Translations under genes and position numbers: made by a program
Shown here: piece by piece, positions 21,568 to 32,145 of the stretch
Layout of the letters: each line of letters starts with the position of its first letter
Numbering within the stretch: position 1 is the first letter of the stretch
Origin: Apoda limacodes
Taxonomy: Eukaryota > Arthropoda > Insecta > Lepidoptera > Limacodidae
Assembly: GCA_946406115.1 (NCBI GenBank)
Contig: OX291553.1
Location: forward strand, 5,709,001 to 5,773,000
Direction: 5' to 3'
Length of the DNA: 64,000 nt
Notes under the pieces: model-generated
What the model saw: the letters and a program-made list of their open reading frames with translations, nothing else
What the model was told of the DNA's origin: nothing
The model's database searches: none

Positions 21568-22977
21568 TTTTTTTTTTTTTTTTTATACCACTAAGGTGGC
21601 AAACAAGCCTACGGTCCGCCTGATGGTAAGCGGTCACCGTAGCCTATGGACGCTTGCAACACCAGGGGCATCACTCGCGCGTTGCCGACCCTTCAGAAAT
21701 CTAATAACTTCTTTTTTGAAGAACCCCATACTGTAGTCCTTAGAGAAAACCTTGGCAGGGAGCTCATTCCACAACCCAAGGGTTCGCGGGAGGAAGTTTC
21801 TCTGAAACCGCACTGTTCGCGACCATTTTGGTTCCAAAGTGTGAGAATGAATTCCCTGTCGATGGCGAGCGGTGCGATGGTAGAAAGTAGCCGTGGGCAT
21901 CATTTCGAACAATTCCTCAGAACACAATCCATTGTACAAGCGGTAGAACACACACAGGGAGGCAAAGTCTCTCCTTAGACTTAAGGGCTCGATACCGCAA
22001 GTGAGTTTGGGATCGTCGACAATTCTCACAGCCCGTCGTTGAACCGAGTCAAAAGGGCCAAGCTGGTATCCGGGTGCACCCGCCCAGAGATGGCAGCAGT
22101 ACTCCATATGGGGCCGGACTTGCAAATTGTAAAGTAGTAACCTTTGCCCCGACGTGAAGTACTGCTTCGCTCTGTTGAGTACACCAAGTTTTTTGGACGC
22201 CAGCTTGACCTTGTCTAGCAAATGATCTCGGAACTGAACATCGCTGGACATGTCAACGCCAAGGATCCCAATGCTCTTGGAGATGGAGAGGGGAGTGTTC
22301 TGGAATTGTGGGACTACAGTGAATGGGGTTTTCTTAGCGGTGAACGCGCAGACTTGTGTCTTTGAAGGGTTGAATCGGACCAAGTTTTCCCGCCCCCAGT
22401 CAGAGATCTTGGACAGACCGATTTCGATTTGAGACACAAGTTCTTCACGCTTTTCCTCCACAACGGAACGTGGGATGCTTGCACGGCCCGTGTAATAAGC
22501 GTCTCCAGTACTGTCATCTGCATAGCAATGTATGTTGTTGATGTCCAACATATCATTGATGTGCAGTAGAAACAGCGTAGGAGACAGCACAGAGCCTTGC
22601 GGGACACCAGCATTAATGTCCATGCTATCAGAGCAACTACCGTCAACTACGGCTCGTATGCTTCTGCCGGACAAAAAGCTAGCCACCCATTTGCACAAAC
22701 CCTCGGGCACTCCGTAAGAAGGCAACTTCGATAGAAGACCCCGGTGCCAGACCCGATCGAACGCCTTCGCTATGTCTAGGCTACATGCCAATGCCTCCCC
22801 CTGACTCTCAATGGCTAGTGCCCATCGGTGTGTGAGATACACTAGAAGGTCACCAGTTGAGCGACCGTGGCGAAAGCCATATTGACGGTCACTGATCAGG
22901 TCGTGTTTTTCTAGGTATCTCAAAAGCTGTGTGTTGATCACACGCTCCATCACCTTGGAGAGGAGAGAGGTTATAGC
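21568..22977 (-). mobile_element. 5'-truncated Jockey-type non-LTR retrotransposon
   Basis: Same family as 11329-12952 and nearly identical to it. The 3' end is a T-run on this strand (21568-21585) followed by ATACCACTAAGGTGGCAAAC. The 5' truncation point is in the NYRPIAI region of RT near 22977. No clear target-site duplication was seen. Confidence 0.92.
21634..22953 (-). CDS. Reverse transcriptase fragment, intact C-terminal two thirds
   Basis: A 439-codon open frame that reads through to the natural stop. It starts inside RT (a GTG codon within LLSKVMERV), so there is no real start. YGFRHGRST, SLDIAKAFD (catalytic Asp60), NAGVPQGS and YADD (144-147, catalytic Asp146/147) are all present, followed by an undamaged C-terminal domain ending VASVHRLR. 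It lacks the roughly 13-base deletion seen at 12703, so it shows the proper C-terminus of the family. Endonuclease and the RT N-terminus are missing; not autonomous. Confidence 0.9.
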   Translation of the reverse strand: MMERVINTQLLRYLEKHDLISDRQYGFRHGRSTGDLLVYLTHRWALAIESQGEALACSLDIAKAFDRVWHRGLLSKLPSYGVPEGLCKWVASFLSGRSIRAVVDGSCSDSMDINAGVPQGSVLSPTLFLLHINDMLDINNIHCYADDSTGDAYYTGRASIPRSVVEEKREELVSQIEIGLSKISDWGRENLVRFNPSKTQVCAFTAKKTPFTVVPQFQNTPLSISKSIGILGVDMSSDVQFRDHLLDKVKLASKKLGVLNRAKQYFTSGQRLLLYNLQVRPHMEYCCHLWAGAPGYQLGPFDSVQRRAVRIVDDPKLTCGIEPLSLRRDFASLCVFYRLYNGLCSEELFEMMPTATFYHRTARHRQGIHSHTLEPKWSRTVRFQRNFLPRTLGLWNELPAKVFSKDYSMGFFKKEVIRFLKGRQRASDAPGVASVHRLR

Positions 22978-23770
22978 GATATAGATATTCTATATAGGCA
23001 TAAAAGTAAGTAATAAAGAATGGAACTCGGACCTTGAGGATTTGGAACAGTTACTGTAACACAATAGTACTTTACGTAATGGTTTCTGAAATATTTATAT
23101 TTCTGAAATCTCTGGAACTACCTAAAACATCAAATAATCAAAACTTGGGATAGGTTGTACTGGGACACGGATGGATGTTCTAATGTAATGCTTTGTCACC
23201 TTGGAAAACGGACAAATGCGACGAATGAATGGTTCCGTACAATGTAACAAAAGATAAGTGGATTGAAAAACAGCTTATCTTCCTAATTAAAAAAAAAGTT
23301 TCCAGACATATCAAAATACGTTACAGTCGATTCCTAGGTACCTAATTAAAAAAAACCGACGAACCAAACCGAAACGCAAAATTACTGAAAGTCGTAGTTA
23401 AATGTTTTTTTTTTTTTGGTTAATTTAGACTGGGTTGCACCAGCTAACTTTGACGTTAACCAGCCGTCAAAAATGGAAGATTGTATGAAAATTTGCATAG
23501 GCACCTTTTGGTTAACCTTAACCGGCCCGTCAATGGTGGATATTTTATTTATAGTTATTTAAAGTATTTCTATTTTAAAAATTGACTAAATTATTAAGGT
23601 ACTTATATCATTATAACACAGGTTACTAAGAACGTTTGTTTTCCTGTCATTTAATAACGTAGAAATTGTTAAATATATTGATTTTAAACACCTATATATA
23701 GCTTATACCCTGAAATTGCTATAGATAACAAAATAAACTTTGTTGATTGCGAGCCACTCCACAGTGTTTA
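22978..23770. other. Spacer with a GGGTTGCACC-type repeat
   Basis: From about 23431 to 23535 there is TGGGTTGCACCAGCTAAC with paired GTTAACC motifs, a repeat type I have seen in arthropod genomes but cannot name. The rest is AT-rich without features. Confidence 0.4.
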
Positions 23771-24150
23771 CGTGACAGCCTCAGTGGATCAGTGGGTAAT
23801 GACCAGCCAGCTGAAACGAAGAGCGTGGGATTGATTCCCGCACAGGAAATACATTTATAAACATTTGTGTTTGTTGAAGACTCTCTCTGTCTCTCGCTCT
23901 TTTATATGTATTATATGAGTATTTACATAAAAAAGTATATATATACATGGTCATAAAGTAAGCAAGGCTTGTAATATGAATACCAGACACCGTATACAAA
24001 AACATCTATATATTGTATACGGTGTCTGGTATTCATATTACATCTATATATATACATCTATATATATATATATATACATATCTATATCTATATATATATT
24101 ACAAGCCTTGCTTACTTTATGACCAGACGGCGCAGTTTAATTATTATTAA
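23771..24150 (+). mobile_element. tRNA-derived SINE with a rearranged foldback interior
   Basis: The head carries a pol III A box (TGGATCAGTGGGTA at about 23785-23798) and B box (GGGATTGATTCCC at 23827-23839), as in the common lepidopteran tRNA-derived SINE. The tail matches that family's ACAAGCCTTGCTTACTTT...GACCAGACGGCG end (24100-24130). Between them the expected body is replaced by two nested inverted repeats and an AT-repeat spacer. Non-coding; normally mobilised by a LINE partner. Confidence 0.8.
23948..24125. repeat. Nested perfect inverted repeats inside the SINE
   Basis: Outer arms 23948-23975 and 24098-24125 are perfect 28-base reverse complements. Inner arms 23971-23997 and 24015-24041 are perfect 27-base reverse complements around a 17-base loop. 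The arms share GTAAT. The region 24042-24097 between the inner right arm and the outer right arm is a (TA)n/ATC repeat. It could extrude as a cruciform. Confidence 0.93.
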
Positions 24151-25045
24151 TATTTTTACTTAGTGCCTGATTGGAAAGTTATACTTGATATAGTTTTGTT
24201 TAAGTGAGCTTTTGCACAATAAAGTTCTTGCGGCACCGAGCGTAATTTGAAGCACTAGTGTTAGTGAGGGGTCTAGGCAAATAATTACGCATGAACCAAG
24301 AAGTCACTCTGAGGAAAAAAAACCGATTATCGTTGAACTACAGCGAGAATATTCAATAAAAACAACAACATTACTTACGGTCATGAAACAGATACTTAAA
24401 TTACTATCCTTCAGGAAATTCGACGAAATCCATTGATCCACAAATCCACCTGAATTCGCCTTAAACTGTGGTAGATTAATTTATTATAAAGTGATAAAAA
24501 GACTTCGTTTTAATTATATAATTAAGAGCAGTTTGCCGAATGAATGACGGCAAAATCCCGTGTTAGTTCATCGACATTAATCTTTATCATAATTTTAGTA
24601 AAAAGAGGCCAAAAAGTATGCCATAGCAGTTGTTTATAAAAATAGAAACACCTTAACAAATACAGTAGAAGGATTATAATTATCTGAACAAAATTGTAAA
24701 TACTTTTATAAATTACTAGCGGTCCCGGTACACGTGGTTTCATAATAGTACTTATCTGACCCGGCAAACTATGTTTCTTCTTTGTTGAAACGACTGACAA
24801 TGAATCGTTGTAGGTGCTTATTAAGAAACCTTCCCTGGCGTGTCTACAACAACTTACCCAAATTTAAGTAATTACAGTCGGATGAATGATTTACCATTAG
24901 TGCGCAAGTCCTACTCGCACTTAAACGGGTTTTTTTATGATACCACACATTGTCCTGACAATTACGAACACAACAAAAAAAAAATCATTCAAGTCGGTCG
25001 AGCCGGTTTCAAGTAATGCTCTGTCATACATTTTGCAATTGTTTT
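24151..25045. other. Spacer with a GGTTCCGTAC-family tail fragment
   Basis: A GCGCAAGTCCTACTCGCAC stretch plus T-run at about 24900-24940 is the diverged tail of the family at 832-1122. No gene recognised. Confidence 0.45.
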
Positions 25046-25048
25046 TTT

Positions 25049-25592
25049 ATTTATACCACTAAAGTTTTCCACAAGCAAGATGGACCCATCTGCTGGTATG
25101 CGGTCACCGCAGCTTGTAGACGATTGCAAAACTTTGGGCATCACTCGCGTGTTGCCGATCCTTCATCAATTTTATAACTTCTTTCTTGAAGAACCCTATA
25201 CTGTAGTCCTTAGAGAACATTTTGGCTGGAAGCTCATTCCACATCCTAAGCGTTTGCAGGAGAAATGTTCTCCTAAACCGCACTGTACAACGGGACGATG
25301 TGAGGATGAATTCCCTGCCAAGGGCGAGCAGTGCAATTATAGAAATAGCCGTAGACATCATTTCAAACAGTCCCTCAGAACTTAAAATATTATTATACTA
25401 TTGTACAAGCGGTATAACACACACAGGGAGGCAAAGTCTGTCCTCAGACTTAAGGGCTCGATACGGCTTGTGAGCTTGGGATCGTCAACGATTCTCACAG
25501 CCCGTCGTTTAACCGAGTCAAACGGGCCAAGCTGTTATCCGGGTGCACCTGCCCAGAGATGGCAGAAGTACTTCATATGGAGCTGGACTTGC
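25049..25592 (-). mobile_element. Diverged 3' fragment of the non-LTR family
   Basis: A T-rich start and ATACCACTAA, then the reverse complement of the family's C-terminal coding region with many substitutions and indels. It stops at GGACTTGC, exactly where the opposite-orientation fragment at 26119 begins. It forms the left outer arm of a large palindrome. Not coding. Confidence 0.85.
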
Positions 25593-25598
25593 TGAATT

Positions 25599-26117
25599 CT
25601 CATAACAAAAAAAGTCCGGCTGCGGCTTAAGTTGCATGAAGATACCTAGTTTTTGTAGTTAAAAGCTCAAATTGCTTTAACAAGCCATCTGTAATTTTTT
25701 CAAGGATTACGATAGATGGAATAAGAAATTCTTTTATATGAAGCACGCTGCTCCAAGCACCGTGAGTGTCGGCGCAGGGAGCGCTGTGGTTCCGCATAAG
25801 TTTCCTTTGAGCTTGCTGCCCCGCCGCCACAACAAGGGCGCCGTTTACAATTTACACTTCGAACAAAGGAACGAGGTGTAGATTAACTTACTGAGTTCTT
25901 ATAAATGATACTTGCGGTTAAGTTGCATAAAGGGACTGTCTGTTTTTAGTCGGAAGCCCGAATGGCTTTAACCATCTATAATTTTATTTTTAAATGTAGC
26001 GCCCTCTGTCGTTCTGGTCACGGATATCACTTATCTAGATAAATTTTGAGCTTTTTACTACAAAAAATAGGTATCTTAATGCAACTTAAGCCGGAGCCGG
26101 ACTTGCTTTGTTATGAG
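25599..26117. mobile_element. 519-bp element with about 74-bp terminal inverted repeats
   Basis: Left end CTCATAACAAAAAAAGTCC, through GGCTTAAGTTGCAT and GATACCTAG to AAAGCTCAAA (25599-25672). Right end is the reverse complement (26044-26117) with a few mismatches. The interior shares a segment with 26635-26770 (CGTTTACAATTT, GTAGATTAA, ACTTGC.GTTAAGTTGCA), so it belongs to a dispersed family. No transposase. Flanks are inverted rather than directly repeated, so no normal target-site duplication can be read. Confidence 0.8.
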
Positions 26118-26118
26118 A

Positions 26119-26304
26119 GCAAGTCCGGCTCTATATTGAGTACTGCTGCCATCTCTGGGTGGGTGAACCTGGATACCAGCTTGGCCCTTTTGATTTGATT
26201 CAACGACGGGCTCTGAGAATTGTCGACGTTCCCAAACTCACATGCCGTATTGAGCCCTTAAATTTGAGGAGAGACGTTGCCTTCCTGTGTGTGTTTAACA
26301 ATAT
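26119..26304 (+). mobile_element. Non-LTR fragment in opposite orientation to 25049-25592
   Basis: GCAAGTCCGGCTC, TACTGCTGCCATCTCTGGG and ATTCAACGACGGGCT follow the plus-strand sense of the family at 12390-12560. It begins at the same element nucleotide at which the left fragment ends and covers about 180 bp. It forms the right arm of the palindrome. Confidence 0.85.
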
Positions 26305-26321
26305 CGAGCAAAATCGAGCAT

Positions 26322-26550
26322 AAAAAATCACGTTTGTTGTATGGGAGCCCCATTAAATATTTATTTTATTCTTTTTTTTAGTGATTGTTATTATAGCGGA
26401 AACATAAATACATCTCCTGCAAAAATTACAACAGTTTTACTATCACGGTTCATGAGATACAGCCTGCTGACAGACGGACGTACGGACGGACGGACAGTGG
26501 AGTTTTAGTAATAGGGTTCCGCTAATTACCCTTTGCGTACGGAACCCTTA
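26322..26550 (-). mobile_element. GGTTCCGTAC-type repeat, reverse orientation
   Basis: TATGGGAGCCCC, GGTTCATGAGATACAG, a (CGGA)n stretch and AGGGTTCCGC near 26512 followed by TACGGAACCCTT. It is the reverse complement of the 832-1122 type. Confidence 0.72.
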
Positions 26551-27147
26551 AAACATACAGATGTATTAAAATATTTTTTATTAAGTCACTTTGTAAAGTA
26601 CCTTCCATATATAATATATGAAAATAGCATAATTTTCCCTTGAGCTCGCTGCGCCACCACCGCTACAAAGACTCCGTTTACAATTTGCACTTTGATCAAA
26701 GTAACGACATGTAGATTAAGTTTCTGGATTCTCCTACATCATACTTGCTGTTAAGTTGCACGCGAAAACCTAAGTTTTAAGCCAAAAATTTTATAGTTAT
26801 TTTTTTAACTTTAGTTAAAAAATATATGTTTTTATAAACATATGTTTGCATAAAATTTTATCAAATTTAAAAGATTTTATTTAGTTTTTATCGTTTCAAA
26901 TTGTCATGTTACATTTTTTCAAACGTTTTATGGTACATCGGAATCCTGTAGTTGAGCATCTTCAGCGCCATGAATGTGTGTCACCTTGTTCTTTCACTGG
27001 TGTCTCCTAATTAATTAGTTTTCTTGTAGTACCTTTTATTACAAAGTTTAATATAAGGTGTGATGTAATACCTTTTTTATGTTTATAATATTGTTAGTTA
27101 AGTTAAGTAAGAAAAAAAGGTGTTGTTCAAAAAATAAATACACAAAC
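26551..27147. other. Spacer with a dispersed-repeat copy
   Basis: 26635-26790 repeats, with divergence, the interior of the element at 25599-26117 (about 25805-25960). The remainder is AT-rich and unassigned. Confidence 0.5.
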
Positions 27148-27420
27148 AGCGTCCCACGCTGCGTCTTCTAATCCGTGATCGCCATTCGAGAACCTTACAT
27201 ACCTAACAGTTATCGATTCAACTACCGATGTGTAGCCTACCACTGCCTTTGTATACTATTTAAGCTATGTCGGTAACATTTAGTGAATCTCTTCATTCCA
27301 TTTCATCTCAGAAAATGCACCTTCCATAGCTCTTAGAGCGACGTTGAAACTATTTAAGAGGGCAACAGTTACAGACCACGTTTCTGTACTCATCACTGAC
27401 AAAATGTTGCAGTCTTTCAA
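27148..27420 (-). mobile_element. RTE-type non-LTR remnant
   Basis: GCGTCCCACGCTGCG, CGTGATCGCCATTCGAGAAC and AGACCACGTTTC match in order the reverse-oriented RTE C-terminal region that is better preserved at 42215-42562. Heavily decayed, with no open frame. Confidence 0.6.
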
Positions 27421-28814
27421 TTAAGCTTGTAGGACTTACCTAGTAGATATTGGGCATAGCTAGTACTCTGGCCTGAACAGTAAAAGAAGTGCATCGCTTG
27501 AACTAGGAAAGTACCCCTATCTTACAGAAAACCGCGGCTAAATAACTCTAACATTGAATAGTGGTGTGTTCCTGGCAGTGAGTAAGGATTGGTTATAGGT
27601 TGGAACTGGTGGTGCTAGTTGCTATGATTGCTCAGCGTAGTCGAGTCAGGGAGACCCAGCCCAACTAGCAAATCTTAGCTGTATATCGGTTATAGGAACG
27701 TTTCCTGGATGCAAAATGGTGTTCATGATTGGTCATATTAGAATATTAGAAACGTTTCTACAACACGGAAAGGGCTCCTGATTTAGAACGTTTAAGTGAT
27801 ATAACTATTGTATTGCAGTTCCATTTAGGGCTTATTAGATACATATCTGTCATATATGCGTTGTTCTTGACTTTTCGGTAACATATTAGGGAATTTTAAA
27901 CACTGGTATCACTATGAAGTGATAAAACGGCCACGCGAACACTGATATACAACCATTGAGTGTTAATGTAGTGATTGCTATTTCTTCCTATTACAAATTC
28001 AATTACTGTTGTGTCGACCATCTATAAATTTGGAAGTTAGGAGACAAAAATAATTGTTAAGATATTATTTGTTTAATGTTAATGCTTCTGTATTCTGTAA
28101 CGAGCGATAGTATTGTAATAAATAGTTCAATATCACTTGCGCTTGCATTTTTATTGATATTCTAGTAGTATATTAATGGTGTTTTTTGCATGCCCCTCGT
28201 TAATAGACAAATAAATATAAATTAATTAGCAAATATTTTTAAGTATTTGATATATAACTGAATAGAGTTGCAGTTCCTCATATACAACCCATTTACAAAA
28301 TCTCGCAGCCATAATAAATTTTAAGTCTTGTAAAGATATCGCAGTGAAGCGATATGTGACTTTTTATTGATAAATAGATAATAACAAAGTTGTTATGTAA
28401 CTAGTGATATCTAAGCCTTGCAAATACGTTTTTACAAAGTTTTTAGTGTTAATTAAGGTCCAATTAGGACGATTTTAGAGCAGTTGTTCACGGGAGCGGC
28501 TTTAACGCAAATTTGTTGTAAATTCGTTATAACGGTAGCTGCTGTATCACGGTTTAGCAGTGATAGTAACTATTTTAACACCAGTGTTATATTAGTTATT
28601 TAGGAGCCATAATAGTATGGCTTCGCTTCATAACGGTACTATGAAAGCCTTTTATTCAACATAGTAGCTCGATAACGACTGTTTTGAGTGACTATTTACA
28701 ACAGTGCTATAGGTGTTATGCAAAGTAGCAGAGTAAACGTTTATATGATAGGGTAATGTCACAATTTTGCTGTAAAGCCTTATACAGCTAAAACGCTTTA
28801 AGAAATACATATAT
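27421..28814. other. No gene recognised
   Basis: About 1.4 kb with no ORF or known motif. It is a little less AT-rich around 27560-27680. Confidence 0.45.
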
Positions 28815-29186
28815 ATGACCAGCAGTCACAAGCTTTACTTCTATATGACTTTTGTATCACTCTTTTGTATCACTCTTTTGTGTTATAAGATTTTCTTTTA
28901 TCGCATTTTTGCTAGTTGGGAGGGAACCGGCTGGCCGCTGGTCGCCCGCAGATTAAACGAGTTCCCAAACCCACATCTTAATCACCCTGAGAGGCTATAC
29001 CGCCAACTCTTTGAAATAGTAGTTATACTGGAGAGGGAGGCCGGAGTGGACCCGGCTACTACAACAGAGTCCCTTACACTGACCGTGCCAAAATACTACA
29101 TACTATCTGTGGCAAGCTTTGGCAGTTTGAGTATCGCGCATTTTGTCCGTTCAGCTACCTGCGCAGTGAATCCCAATTTAGTCTAA
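28815..29186 (+). other. Unidentified 123-codon ORF at a duplication edge
   Basis: An open frame with a hydrophobic N-terminus (residues 10-32) and a less AT-rich remainder that ends just outside the 3' end of the retrotransposon. Codons from about 28972 onward are repeated at 32146-32360 as part of the 3174-bp duplication. I recognise no domain. It may be chance, or a remnant of an older element into which the retrotransposon inserted. Confidence 0.25.
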
Positions 29187-29199
29187 GAAACTTCTTCCA

Positions 29200-32145
29200 G
29201 AAATAATATGGGAAAAAGTAAAAATAAAAAAAAATGTAAAGTCAAAGTCAAAATGGTTTATTCAAATAAGGATTTTACAATCACTTTTGAATCGTCAAAG
29301 TTATAAAATATTATTTTTTCGAACCCTCCCACCTTCCCGCCGGTTCACAATGTTGTTGATTTCTACCGAGAAGAATCCGGCAAGAAACTCGATAGTTACT
29401 CTTTTAAAAACACTATCAATAATACAAATAAACTAAAATACAATTAATGTTTTATATAAAAAAATTTTAGTCGTACAATTTTATGTTTTTTCTATTTTAT
29501 TTTGGTTTACCTATGCATCCTGTAATTGAGCATCATCAGTCCCAAGGATTTTTATCATTTACATAGTCTGAAATATTGTAGTATGCCTTTTTACAAAGCA
29601 CCTGCTTGATAAAAGATTTAAATTTACTTATTGATAGATTTTGAATTTTATTGGGAACTTTGTTGTAAAAGTGTATACATTGCCCCATAAAAGAGTTACT
29701 TATTTTGTGTAGACGTGTATCATGCACAAACAGCTTATTTTTACTTCTAGTTTTTACTTTGTGAACGTCACTTTTCTTGCTGAAACTATTGATATTTTTA
29801 TGTACATATAAAAGATTTTCATATATGTACTGCGACACTAAAGTTAAAATTTTTACTTCCCTAAACCTATCCCTCAGAGATATCCTAGATCCTAATTTAT
29901 AAATAGCACGAATTGCCCTTTTTTGTAACAAAAATATTGTATTTACATCAGCAGCGCTACCCCACAATAGGATACCATATGTCATTAAACTATGGAAATA
30001 GCTAAAATATACTATTTTTGCAGTGTCGACATCGGTCAATTGTCTTATTTTCTTGATCGCATACACAGCAGAGCTAAGTTTTTTGGCTAGGTTATGAATA
30101 TGAGGACCCCATTGAAGTTTGGAGTCCAGTGTTATGCCAAGAAAGACTGTTGAATTAACAAGTTCTAATTGCTCGCCATTAATATTAATACATGTCTGTC
30201 TCTGACTAACATTTGGTAATGTAAATTTTACACATTTGGTTTTTTTTTCATTAAGTAATAAATTATTAGCGTTAAACCAATTTACAATTTTAGAAAGGGC
30301 ATTATTTCATTCATTATAACATGTCTGTCGTCTCTTAACTTTAAAAAGCAAAGAGGTGTCATCAGCAAATAAGACAATGTCATGGTTTTTTACATTATAT
30401 GGGAGATCATTAATGTAAATAAGAAATAGAAAAGGACCTAAAATTGAGCCCTGAGGGACTCCTATAGTGACTGCTGATCCCGGAGATCTTTCACCGTTGA
30501 CATCTATTTCCTGTACTCTCCTACTCATATAGAATGTCAAAAGGTCGAGAGCTTTGCCTCGAATACCATAGTGATGTAGCTTCCTGATGAGATTTTCATG
30601 TTGAACACAGTCAAATGCCTTAGATAAATCACAAAACACTCCAAGGGCGTCATGCGAATCCTCCCAGGCGTTATATATATTTTTTAATAGTGCCACTCCT
30701 GCATCGGTTGTGGAACGGCCTTTCGTAAAGCCAAACTGTTTACTACTAAGTAGCTCATTAATACAAAAATGGCTTATCATTTGACAAAGTATGATTTTTT
30801 CAAAAACTTTACTGAGTATAGGTAGTATTGAAATAGGCCGAAAATTATTAGGATCTGTTGAACTACCTGATTTAAAAAGAGGTATAACTTTGCTAAGTTT
30901 CATCTCATCAGGAAACACACCACTATCAACACAACTATTAAATATAATGGCTAAGGGTTGTGCTATGACATGAATAATTGAATTTATAGTTTTTACAGAA
31001 AGTCCCCAAAGGTCTGTGGTGTTTTTAATTTCTAATGTTTTAAATGTATTAATGATATCCGTAGGACTAATGTTTTTAAATACAAAGGGAATGTTACATT
31101 CAGGAACACTAGTTTTTAATAATTTTTCTGCTAAGATTGGACTTGAGTTTAGATGTTCAGTTGTTTTGAATGGGATATTCCTAAAAAACTGTTCAAAGGC
31201 AACTGCTACCTCAGAATTTGTTTTAAAACTAGCATCATCTACAATCAACTCAAAGTCCTGACAAGAATTCCTAGCTTTACCAGTTTCATTATTTATTATG
31301 TTCCATGTAGTTTTTATTTTATTTGTTGAATTTTTTACTTTATGTCTGAGGTGAATTGCTTTTGCAACAAGACAGACCTTTTTAAAGGTTTTTGAGTATT
31401 TTTTTAAATATTCCCTAAATATTTGGCTATTATTATATGTTTTTTCTTTATATAATTCATACAGTTTACGCCTACTTTTATGAATACCTGGGGTAGCCCA
31501 TTCACTAAAACTAAAGCGACTGGAAATAAGTTTCTTTTTTGCAGTAAATATTTTATTATACTCTGTAGTAATAGTGTCAAGAACAGTATTGTACATATCA
31601 TTTGGGTCGCCATTATAAAGCAAATCTGGAAGTTTATGCATTAAGTTAGATTTAAATGATTCAACCCGTTTAGTGGTTATTGGTATAAATTTAATTTCCT
31701 TTTTAGTAATACTATTCTTTCTTTCTAAAACCACTAACTGTCCACAATGATCTGACTCTAGATTGCTTATAATTGATTTTTGAATTGGTTTTATGTCAGT
31801 AAATATATTGTCGATGCAAGTGGCACTAGATACAGCAATTCTAGTTGGTTCACAAAACAAATTATTTAAATTAAAAGACTGAAATAAGGCAAGCAATCTG
31901 GTGCTTAATGAGCTATTTTCCAAAATGTTTATATTGAAGTCTCCACAAACAATGATTTGTTTATTGGAATTGCTGATTTTATTCAGCACTTCTTCCATAA
32001 CTAATTCAAAATTATCATAAATTGCACAAGGCGGCTTGTATACCCTCACAACAATGAGATGCTCAACTTCTATACAGGACAGCTCGGCAGTTCGCTCAAC
32101 TGAGAGGCTCACAATGTCTTTACGTTCCTTAAACTTTAGCTGTTT
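29200..32145 (-). mobile_element. CR1/Jockey-type non-LTR retrotransposon, copy 1 (truncated at the duplication junction)
   Basis: On the minus strand the ORF runs from the endonuclease C-terminal half through RT to the end, then a 3' UTR. The 3' end is marked on the plus strand by AAAGTCAAAGTCAAAATGG near 29238. The 5' edge is not natural: it is the duplication breakpoint at 32145. Confidence 0.85.
29536..32145 (-). CDS. Endonuclease-reverse transcriptase ORF, copy 1, with one in-frame stop
   Basis: Two open frames, 30307-32148 and 29536-30066, are in the same reading frame and separated by a single TGA at 30307-30309, 16 codons after FADD. In the first (613 codons, no natural start) the APE-type endonuclease shows GDFNIN at 69-74 and SDH at 132-134. 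RT shows NFRPISI 435-441, FGFTKGRST 472-480, DLSKAFD with Asp507, GVPQGS 563-568 and FADD 594-597. The second frame (after the stop) holds the thumb and C-terminal domain, ending NDKNPWD. Apart from the stop the catalytic residues look intact. The endonuclease N-terminus is missing. Confidence 0.88.

Larger units (their letters stand above)
28972..32145. repeat. 3174-bp tandem duplication, unit 1
   Basis: Every landmark in this unit recurs exactly 3174 bp later (for example 29536 to 32710 and 30307 to 33481). The unit includes about 240 bp of non-element flank, the retrotransposon 3' end and most of its ORF. I see only three substitutions between the units (near 29053, 29464 and 32032). The junction TTTAGCTGTTT|CACATCTTAA at 32145/32146 shows no target-site duplication, so this is a segmental duplication, not two insertions. 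Confidence 0.93.

Noticed and set aside
24042..24097. (TA)n tract as a promoter or origin
   Set aside because: It is a simple repeat inside a rearranged SINE; nothing ties it to regulation.
29270..29300. ATTTTACAATCACTTT shared with the flank of the TTAA site at 4300 and 13561
   Set aside because: Too short and AT-rich; surrounding sequence is unrelated, so coincidence is the simplest reading.
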